A DNA stretch of 64,000 nt from Neurospora tetrasperma FGSC 2508 (lineage: Eukaryota; Ascomycota; Sordariomycetes; Sordariales; Sordariaceae): assembly GCF_000213175.1 (NCBI RefSeq), contig NW_009799179.1, positions 1,673,793 through 1,737,792 of the forward strand. Reading direction: 5' to 3'. Position numbers and translations under genes: made by a program. The stretch's first letter is position 1; each line of letters opens with the position of its first letter. This document shows positions 49,840 to 58,113 of the stretch, piece by piece. Under the pieces are notes generated by a model. It searched no databases. It saw only the letters and a program-made list of their open reading frames with translations, and was not told the origin of the DNA.

Positions 49840-50185
49840 GAGAATTTGACTTGATGATACCCCTCAAACAATATCCAAACTAGAACTGGGATACTCGTCA
49901 GGTCTTCAAAATCGACCGTCTGACTAGTGGGCGAGCCACTAGTCAGGACTAGCAACTCGTACACGACCAGCAACTCGTACCGGATTCTTGTATCGGGTCG
50001 GTATATGGTGTGCATGCATTGTACATGCAGCTCGGGGGGTAAAATGTACTTAGACTATATACATATGCAGGTAAGCCCGCTAACTGGGTTAGCGTAGGCG
50101 ACTTTGGTACTAAGGGTTTTTCTTGGCCCGTGCAAGTCGCTCCCGCGGTACGAGTTGCTGGTCGTGTACGAGTTGCTGGTCCTGA
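49840..50185. repeat. Left copy of a 346-bp segment duplicated across the gap
   Basis: This segment is identical by eye to 50821-51166 on the other side of the N run. It contains 54 bp of flank and the first 292 bp of the TIR element (element start 49894, after a TA). It stops exactly at the gap, and the right copy starts exactly after it. This is the pattern of two overlapping contig ends that were scaffolded without merging. Confidence 0.85.
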
Positions 50186-50820
50186 NNNNNNNNNNNNNNN
50201 NNNNNNNNNNNNNNNNNNNNNNNNNNNNNNNNNNNNNNNNNNNNNNNNNNNNNNNNNNNNNNNNNNNNNNNNNNNNNNNNNNNNNNNNNNNNNNNNNNNN
50301 NNNNNNNNNNNNNNNNNNNNNNNNNNNNNNNNNNNNNNNNNNNNNNNNNNNNNNNNNNNNNNNNNNNNNNNNNNNNNNNNNNNNNNNNNNNNNNNNNNNN
50401 NNNNNNNNNNNNNNNNNNNNNNNNNNNNNNNNNNNNNNNNNNNNNNNNNNNNNNNNNNNNNNNNNNNNNNNNNNNNNNNNNNNNNNNNNNNNNNNNNNNN
50501 NNNNNNNNNNNNNNNNNNNNNNNNNNNNNNNNNNNNNNNNNNNNNNNNNNNNNNNNNNNNNNNNNNNNNNNNNNNNNNNNNNNNNNNNNNNNNNNNNNNN
50601 NNNNNNNNNNNNNNNNNNNNNNNNNNNNNNNNNNNNNNNNNNNNNNNNNNNNNNNNNNNNNNNNNNNNNNNNNNNNNNNNNNNNNNNNNNNNNNNNNNNN
50701 NNNNNNNNNNNNNNNNNNNNNNNNNNNNNNNNNNNNNNNNNNNNNNNNNNNNNNNNNNNNNNNNNNNNNNNNNNNNNNNNNNNNNNNNNNNNNNNNNNNN
50801 NNNNNNNNNNNNNNNNNNNN
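50186..50820. other. Assembly gap (N run)
   Basis: 635 unknown bases flanked by identical 346-bp sequence. The gap may not exist in the real chromosome. Confidence 0.99.
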
Positions 50821-50874
50821 GAGAATTTGACTTGATGATACCCCTCAAACAATATCCAAACTAGAACTGGGATA

Positions 50875-51215
50875 CTCGTCAGGTCTTCAAAATCGACCGT
50901 CTGACTAGTGGGCGAGCCACTAGTCAGGACTAGCAACTCGTACACGACCAGCAACTCGTACCGGATTCTTGTATCGGGTCGGTATATGGTGTGCATGCAT
51001 TGTACATGCAGCTCGGGGGGTAAAATGTACTTAGACTATATACATATGCAGGTAAGCCCGCTAACTGGGTTAGCGTAGGCGACTTTGGTACTAAGGGTTT
51101 TTCTTGGCCCGTGCAAGTCGCTCCCGCGGTACGAGTTGCTGGTCGTGTACGAGTTGCTGGTCCTGACTAGTGGCTCGCCCACTAGTTAGACGGTCGATTT
51201 TGAAGACCTGACGAG
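50875..51215. mobile_element. 341-bp MITE with long inverted repeats and TA flanks
   Basis: The first about 90 bp, starting CTCGTCAGGTCTTCAAAATC, are the reverse complement of the last 90 bp, with at most a few mismatches (CTAGTC against CTAGTT-type differences). TA lies directly outside each end (50873-50874 and 51216-51217), as with Tc1/mariner-type insertions. Within each repeat AGCAACTCGTAC occurs twice. The roughly 160-bp centre has no coding capacity, so this is a non-autonomous element. The repeats are nearly identical and show no AT-rich decay, which suggests that it is young or was spared by RIP because of its small size. It ends 541 bp upstream of the SOS7 start. Confidence 0.8.
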
Positions 51216-51756
51216 TAGCCAAGAACTAAGAGAGGATTACTTGTGGTCGATGTGTTGAAGGGTTCGATGCCTGGGGTCTTTGAAAATTCGTTACAGAAGT
51301 AGGTACCCAAAGTACATTACTGTTCGCAGAAATTCCTGGATGCGATAAGGGTTAGGGGTATCATACTGGCTCGGCGATAAAGCGTCCCGAGAAGCTGGAC
51401 TAAGCCATATGCGGATCCAATGTCAACAACCCAGGGGCGATCATCCCTCCTCCTGCCGTCGCGATCTTCAACCGGCAACACCAGCAACACACTGAGTCGG
51501 ACTGCGTGCGAGCGATATCCTTTGAACTACAAAGACGGATAAAGTATTTATCGAACAATCATAACCCAACGTTTTCCAAGCTTTCGCTCGCAACCATATT
51601 CCAAAAACGGGATCTCCAGGATACTGCGCCTGTAAACCAGACCACGCGTAGCTTCACCCAACCCCAGAGCATCGTGCAATCCCATCGCTGGAAAAAAGCA
51701 ACGACACGGAAGGAAGGAGACAGTGGGGGAGAAAGAACAATATCAACATAAAAATA
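51216..51756. promoter_or_regulatory. Promoter and leader of the SOS7 gene
   Basis: 540 bp between the MITE and the start codon. No gene is seen. Because the MITE is so close, part of the SOS7 promoter may lie within or beyond it. Confidence 0.5.
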
Positions 51757-52878
51757 ATGGGTTTGCGCCGAACGCCGCCCCCAGAGGCTGGGGCAGTAGC
51801 AGCAACATCGCAGGCACCAATACCGCAAGGGACAACACCGAGAGCCATGACGCCGCGAACAACGACACCAAGAACAATGACGCCAAGAGCAAGGACCACA
51901 AGAGCAACAACGCCGAGGTCGGGGTCTTCAGATGTGACCGCCCTTCTTCAACGCGCCGCCGAAGTACTCCAAGTCCTCGGCTCCCTTGATGCCTCTACGC
52001 GGGACGAAATAACCATCATCAAGATCTCCGAGCCTATATCAAGCGCATTACACTCAGCTGCAACCAAGAATGCCAGCAGCAACAGCGGCAATGACGAATC
52101 ACATAACCAGCAACCAAGCACCGCCGCCCCGCGCACCTCAGACGTTTCCGCCCACAGCGCTTCCTCCGCGCTCGACGCGCCCACACCCGCCAGCCTCGAG
52201 GCCGATCTAGCGCACTACAAGGAACTTTTTGCCAAGCTCCGCTTCTCCTACGTCGAACAGGTCACCAAAGAAAAATTCATACGCGCCATCGTCGGCGATC
52301 CCCCTTTGATCGTCACGCCCCAAGAAAATGCAGACCTCGAGGCGAGCAATATGGCCGCCAAGGCTTCGCTCAAGGCGCTCAAGACCGAAGTCGCCCTGCT
52401 CGTCGAAGACCTCGAGTCCCGCTCGCGCGAGCTGGCAGCGCGGTACGAGCGCGTGAAGCTGGACCGGGTCAAGCTGAGGGAGCTACCGGGGAAGATGGAG
52501 GAGCTGCAGAAGAGGGTGGATGAGTTGCGGACGAAACAGGCCATCCAGCCAGGGAGCCAGCCGGAGATGAATCTGCCGCTGGCGAAGACGGCGGTGTTGG
52601 TGGAGGAGCGAAGGCAGAAGGTTAGGGAGCTGGAGCGGCAAGTGGAGCAGCTGTCGAGCTTGGCGCCGAGGAAGAGAAAGGAGATGGAACGGCTGCAGAT
52701 GGAGGTTACGGCTTTGGCGGCAAAGAGGGCGCAGGTGAGCGCAGCAGCAAGGGAGGCAAAGAGGCGGAGGGAGAATGCGCAGAAGGCGGGTGAGACGTAC
52801 GATGAGATGGAGGCTAAAGGGAGGTGGTATCGGGCGAGCGAGGCTGCTTTGAGGGAAATGCTGGGCTTGAAGGAGTAA
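51757..52878 (+). CDS. sos7: Kinetochore protein SOS7
   Basis: Single-exon 373-residue protein. SOS7, first found in fission yeast, works with the Mis12/MIND part of the kinetochore in chromosome segregation. The diagnostic block is ADLAHYKELFAKLRFSYVEQVTKEKFIRAIVGDPPLIV at about residues 149-186. A long charged coiled coil follows to near residue 350 (VALLVEDLESRSRELAARYERVK, VDELRTKQAI, VLVEERRQKVRELERQVEQL). The end WYRASEAALREMLGL is typical. The first 55 residues contain a run of TPR-type repeats (TTPRAMTPRTTTPRTMTPR), which look like proline-directed kinase sites. The first in-frame ATG is used (ATAATGGG). The family call rests on remembered conservation of the EQVTKEKF region. Confidence 0.82.
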   Translation: MGLRRTPPPEAGAVAATSQAPIPQGTTPRAMTPRTTTPRTMTPRARTTRATTPRSGSSDVTALLQRAAEVLQVLGSLDASTRDEITIIKISEPISSALHSAATKNASSNSGNDESHNQQPSTAAPRTSDVSAHSASSALDAPTPASLEADLAHYKELFAKLRFSYVEQVTKEKFIRAIVGDPPLIVTPQENADLEASNMAAKASLKALKTEVALLVEDLESRSRELAARYERVKLDRVKLRELPGKMEELQKRVDELRTKQAIQPGSQPEMNLPLAKTAVLVEERRQKVRELERQVEQLSSLAPRKRKEMERLQMEVTALAAKRAQVSAAAREAKRRRENAQKAGETYDEMEAKGRWYRASEAALREMLGLKE

Positions 52879-53237
52879 GGGGATGAAAAATGCGTTGTGT
52901 TTTGTTTCAGTTACCTCCATGGGTTCGCGGATTTGGTCACAGAGGGGTGTTGATATCACGGGGTTCGGATCCGGAATACTGGCGTCAGGAGTATGGACAG
53001 TGGCTGCCCATGACTATAAGCAGGCGGGTGGAATTGAAGATGCCTTTTGCGAGTGTTTTTGCAATCAATGGAAGTTAGCACCGAGGCCAGGCTATGTACC
53101 TGCGCAGTTGTCCCCTTTGGACTAGACTTTGATACCGATCGCCTGCCGTGTGGATCAACACATCGGTTACACCTTGACCCAAATCGGAGATTGATGCGGG
53201 ACGGAAACGGACTGTTGCCGCTGTGTGCCATCATGTA
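52879..53237. other. 3' region of SOS7 up to the second TIR element
   Basis: 359 bp of ordinary composition, probably the SOS7 3' UTR and terminator. No gene is seen. Confidence 0.5.
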
Positions 53238-53730
53238 CAATCCCGCGCCAAAAAAAACGACCAATTGTTTTTTGCCCGCAAAAAAGACCAAAACTCAACT
53301 TCTTCACTCCTTAGTTTTTATATTCAACTACCTTTTAAAAGCAAATATACTTTAGAAAGAGAGAGGTAAATGGTTATACTTACTCAATATATACTTAGAA
53401 TTAGTTTCTTTCTTTTAGCAGTATAATGACAACTGTCGAAATGAGAGCATGAAAAGTATTTTCAGTTATAGTGGATTTATAGTGCATTTTAGTGGATGAG
53501 ATTTGAGATGCTTTTCGGAAAGTCACTTTGGTACTTGCCCTTTCGCGCCCTTTTCAAATGCATCCTTTCAGACAATTTGCATTAGCATCTCCTCTTAAAG
53601 ATATTTCTAATTTAGACGTAGAGTAACTTTTGTAAAAAGGCTCGTCAAGATATCAAGAGTTGAAGAAGTTGACTTTTGGCCTTTTTTGCGGGTAAAAAAA
53701 GAGTTGGTCGTTTTTTTTGGCGCCCCACTG
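53238..53730. mobile_element. 493-bp TIR element, pogo/Fot1-like MITE, with AT-rich core
   Basis: The left end (CAATCCCGCGCCAAAAAAAA, then CGACCAA) and the reverse complement of the right end (CAGTGGGGCGCCAAAAAAAA, then CGACCAA) match over about 75 bp with scattered differences. TA flanks both ends (53236-53237 and 53731-53732). CAGTGGGGCGCC-type tips with TA targets are known for pogo/Fot1-like elements. The inner about 340 bp is AT-rich and without coding capacity, consistent with RIP or with an internally deleted relic. It starts 359 bp downstream of the SOS7 stop. Confidence 0.75.
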
Positions 53731-56410
53731 TACTTGGCTTATAAAGTGCCCTCTGCTCATCTCGATCATGATCTCCACCGCTGAGGTTGTACAAGATCTC
53801 ATCGCCGTGGGCAGTCCCCTCTCCCTACACAAGTGGGATTTGAAGGTGGCCCGTTACGCACCCCAATGAACCGGCGGACTCGACGATCTCGCCTCACCTT
53901 TTGGACCTTCCGCTGCTGAAGTGGCTAGTTCGGGAACGAGAATGTCCCTATGCCATGATCACGCCGTGAATTCCCTTGCTCTTCATAGTGTGGTGTGTGT
54001 AAACAACCTTCCGGAGCGGGGGAATGGGGAGCGTTGCATTCATCGTAACGGTGGCTTCTCCGCACCGACCGGGGCGATCTAGTCGGGTAGGGGGAAACCT
54101 GAAAGGAACGAATGAAGGGGACGGGCCGATGTGGTGATCTGACATTCTCACTTCCACAGCCAAAGTCATCGAGGACAATAAGTACATGATCTTCCCAGGT
54201 GTCACCATGTTGATGGTAGCTGGGTAGGTAAAGTTCAGTGACAGACGAGAGGGAAGACTCTCAGAAGGAACATTGACTCTTTGATTGGGACGATATACAA
54301 ATCTCAACGCCAATCCATCAAAAGCACCAACGACAACCACCATCCACATATCTGGCATGCATATTATAGTTCAAGAAAACGCGGGGAACCTCCGCCCATA
54401 TTCCCGCATTCCTCGCTGTGTGAACGCTCCGAGACCGGGGGTGGACATGCGGGGGTTCTTGTGTGTTTGGGCGCAGAGCCCTTACGAACCCAATGGACAG
54501 ACAAATCTCAAAGAAAGGGACTTCGAATAAACTTGACTATACATCGACTAATTTCAAGAATCCAGCAGATCATCACTCTGTCCTCCAAGTCTTCCAAGTC
54601 TTCATAGGAATAACCAAGCCGATAACCGCCCTCCCCGAGCCTCCAATAACTCCGCGCTGAATCAAGAGTTCTCTAGCGCCAGGAAGAGTCCAAGTCTAGT
54701 GTGAAGGCTAAACACACCACTCACCACTTCCCACCTCGGCACCTCCTCACCATTCGTTGCCGATTGGACTTTTTTAGGGGGAAGTCCAGACCTTTTTCCT
54801 TCTTTTGTTTTACGCTTCTGAACCATTGTTCATAGTACAATTCCTCCTTGCATTATCTTATTCACTCTTGATGTCCGCGTGTTACCACTGAGGTATGCCA
54901 GAGAGCAAGATTGGTATGGGAAAATATTGGACTCATTTCCAACTTTGACCATCATCCTCTGCGCATTGTCGGCTTTCGTAATGAAAAAGTACAACCAACC
55001 AAGTTAGCGGTAAGATGCCCCGGGAGGGTACCTAACGAAGGATAACGGACCTCCGTTAAACGAGGGAGGACAACTCAACCAGGCGCAAGTGAAGGCGTTT
55101 GCCCGCATATCTTGGTGTTGTGGGCTACCCACCCCCTTGTCCCCTTGTTGAAGGAACTACCACATGGTTAAGTCATCGGTAACCATGGACAACGAAAAAG
55201 CCACCGGATACCCTGAAAGTGTCAATCACCGGTTAGTTCAACTTCACTAACCGCAAGCCATGGTTGATTCCATCGGTTCAGCGGTTCAGAGTTCGGACGT
55301 GTGTGTGTGGTTGGCTTCCATGGAACTCGTTTTACATATCCATACAACCCTTTGAATACGGGGAGAGCGGCGTGGTATTTTGTAAGCTGAAGAAGAAGAC
55401 AAGGTGAAGATCAAGCGGGGTGATACAGTGATACCCGATCTAGCAATAAATCTCAAATCTCAATCTTTCATTCCTTCCGGGCGCCCCGAGGAGCAGATTC
55501 CCGTTGCTGGCTACGATAGAACATCTTGTGAAACAGTCCGTTCCGTTCAGGATTGGCGTTGGGGGGGCACATGATGCATAAACGCAACAGCCAACATACA
55601 TATGTACAGGTATGTACAGCTGAGAAAGAGGAGAAGAAAGAGGAGCATATGTTCGCAGCCCCTCGCATAAATGCAGAGTTCTCGGAAGCGTGCCCGCTTA
55701 GAGTGGCAAGTTTGCCCGACATATAATACTTTCGCTCTGGTGTTTTCAGTTCCTTTCCTCTTCCTCTGTCTTCCACAATCCAAGATTGCCGGACATAACC
55801 TGGTTGAAGAACCCCCCACGCTGCTCTCCCCTTTTCAAATTCTTTCCAAACAAAACGCTGGGACACACTCCCACTGGACGGTGACGGTGTCCGATACACG
55901 AAACTATTTAAAAAGGAAAGCGCACCCATCACAGCACAGCTGCAACCTTCCTACCGCCGCCCGCCCTGCCACGTAGTTGCATATCCCTCCCTACTTTATT
56001 CCTTGTTTCCTTACCCGGTGTGATCAACGTCTGGTGCCGCCTATCAGGTCTCAGCTTGAGGATATAAAAGAGTCACATAGTCTTGAACGGAGAAATTCGT
56101 TGTTGTCAACGAAAAATTGCCAAAGCGCAAGTTGTCGACAACCTGAAGCGAATTTTGATACAGGCACGATAAGAAGTCAAGTTTTGGTCCAAGCTGCGCC
56201 GAGCTGAACAAGCCCCAAGCTTTGCGTTGTCCGCCTTCAAAACCAGCACTACGATTACCAATCAGGAAGGGTATCACAAGGGCGCAGATACGGACCTCAT
56301 CCTCCCACCTTGTTGAAAAGTGGTCAACAGGTCCTTCCTCCAACAACAGTTTCCCGGGTCACCTTCACCAACAATCACGAAACCACTTGTTTGAGCAAAT
56401 ATCACCTACA
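53731..56410. other. Long intergenic region
   Basis: About 2.7 kb without a supported gene. The last 400 bp form the probable promoter and leader of the rhamnose mutarotase-like gene. The frame of that gene stays open upstream to 56222, but the protein there shows no conservation. Confidence 0.5.
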
Positions 56411-57008
56411 ATGGCAGCCCGGCAATTGTGGACTCCTCCCAAGGAGGCTGAAGCGGGTCTCTGGAACCCTGGAGCGCCGAGACTCTGGTCCCCTAGAGAA
56501 AGGAGCCAGTCGACAAGCACAGTTTCCTCAGTCTTTTCAGCCTCTAACGCTGATGGAAGGATACGCTATTCCGGCCGGCGTTTTGCGCAAATCATCAAGC
56601 TGAAGGCCGAGTACATCGACAAGTACCGGGAGGTCCATGCTGCTGTGTGGCCTGAGGTTGCGAAGCAGATCAAGGAGTGCAACATTCACGATTGTACGCC
56701 GTTCCTCTTTCGTGCTGAAACAAAGTCGGCAATTCTTGTGCTATCACAACCATGATCATGGCTAACCAACTCGGTGCACAGACAGCATCTTCCACGACCC
56801 GGACACCGGCATTCTCTTTGCCAATTTCAAGTACGTCGGCTACGACTATGAAGGCGATATGGAGAAAATGCGCGAGAACCCAAAGGTTCGCGAGTGGTGG
56901 AAGATGACAGATGGATTCCAGGAGTCCATGGTCCCGGGAGCAAAGAACAGCGAGTCGGGAGAGCCGTCGTGGTGGAAGCCCGTTGAGGAGGTTTTTTACC
57001 AGGCATAA
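56411..57008 (+). CDS. L-rhamnose mutarotase-like protein
   Basis: Exons are 56411-56693 and 56782-57008, giving 169 residues. The family (RhaM, DUF718) is a small dimeric ferredoxin-like barrel that interconverts alpha and beta L-rhamnose. The core starts at RRFAQIIKLKAEYIDKYREVHAAVWPEV (about 56-83), with Tyr72 and His76 at the positions of the catalytic Tyr/His pair. It continues through IKECNIHDYSIFHDPDTGILFANFKYVGYDYEGDMEKM and the Trp-rich end KVREWWKMTDGFQESMV. Bacterial members have about 104 residues; here an extra 55-residue N-terminus (PPKEAEAGLWNPGAPRLWSP) is Pro/Ser/Trp-rich. The start at 56411 has the context ACAATGGC. No rhamnose pathway gene lies nearby, so the physiological substrate is open. 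Confidence 0.88.
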
Positions 57009-57382
57009 AGTCTGTGGATTTTCTGTATCTTTTCGTTTGTGGTCGGTTTGTTGAATGTCTGTTTTCTATCAGCGCAAATCCTACGGCACCAGCGGGTACT
57101 CGTGCCTATCCAACATATGCCCGCTTCTGGGTGTGGCCTGTGAATCTGATCGACGGAGTCGAGCTATTAATTGACCGTTACTTGCGCCAGGAGACTAATA
57201 CGGCCAAGTTGATTCTGGTATTCAGCAGTGTAGGGCAGTCGTCGAGTGATTTGGAGCCGCTCAGCTTTGGCGAAGCTTAATTTGCGGGGAAGTTGTGTGC
57301 ATTGACCGACGATCATAGGATGCAGTGCCGATGTGCGCTGTGATCTACCTCGGCAGAAACTTGTCATTGGTGATCTGTTGGG
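57009..57382. other. Convergent 3' intergenic region
   Basis: 374 bp between the stops of the mutarotase-like and thioredoxin-like genes; presumably both 3' UTRs. No gene is seen. Confidence 0.5.
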
Positions 57383-58113
57383 CTACTCCTTCAGTTTGCT
57401 AAAGAGGCCGCTGAAGATGCTGGTAGGAGACCCGCCTCCTCCACGATTTCCATGCCGTCTCGCCTCGTTTCGGATCCTGTAGTAGAGTCAAGTTAGCCTC
57501 GAGACAGCCAGATTTTCACAACAGCCAAAAAGATGGCGTACCATTCCTCCAAGAACTTGCGATTAGCCAATTGGCGACCATCCGTGACCTTGGTTTGCGT
57601 TTGCGCCTCCTGGGCATCAAAACTCAGCAGGGTCGGGATCGAGTTAATCATATAGCTAAGACCCAGTCCAGCTTCCATAACATCAGGAGCATCGTACTCG
57701 ACGGTGCAAAAGCCAACGCCGCCCTCCTCTTCACCGACTCCGGTTTCGACGAGCTCGCGCAACAAGGGCTCCACTACTCGGCATGTAGGGCAATAGGAGG
57801 TGGTCCACAGCGTCAACAGCGGCGTTCGAGAGGAGGATGAGAGAAGCTGGTAGGTATGGAACTGATCGAGATTACGAACACTGAGGACAAAAACAAGAGT
57901 TAGTGACCTTGCGACAAATCAATGGCAAAGCCATAATGGATGTACGCACGACTGGTAGATTTGGTTCTTGGCCGCAACGATGCGTGAGGTCGAAAAGGAC
58001 GCGGCACTCGAAGCAAATTGGTTGCAGGTCACTGCCGCTGCTGCTGGGGTCTTGCCGAGCAGGCGCCTGGAGCTGGGGAGAGCCTGTCTGCCAGACGAGA
58101 AGAGGAAATGCAT
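57383..58113 (-). CDS. Thioredoxin-like protein, probably mitochondrial
   Basis: Exons on the minus strand are 58113-57950, 57880-57542 and 57476-57383, all in phase, giving 198 residues. The first ~50 residues are rich in Ser, Ala and Arg (RRLLGKTPAAAAVTCNQFASS, SFSTSRIVAAKN), fitting a matrix presequence. The thioredoxin fold follows: LDQFHTYQLL, LLTLWTTSYCPTCRVVEPLLREL with a CPTC active site at about residues 85-88, GFCTVEYDAPDVMEAGL, and YMINSIPTLLSF containing the cis-proline position (IPT). The last 35 residues are Gly-rich and basic. CPTC instead of the usual CGPC suggests that redox properties differ from bulk thioredoxin. Substrate and partner are unknown. Confidence 0.85.

Noticed and set aside
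56222-56410. Upstream in-frame extension of the rhamnose mutarotase-like protein
   Set aside because: The sequence is Ser/His/Arg-rich without conservation, while the ATG at 56411 has a strong context and follows leader-like DNA.
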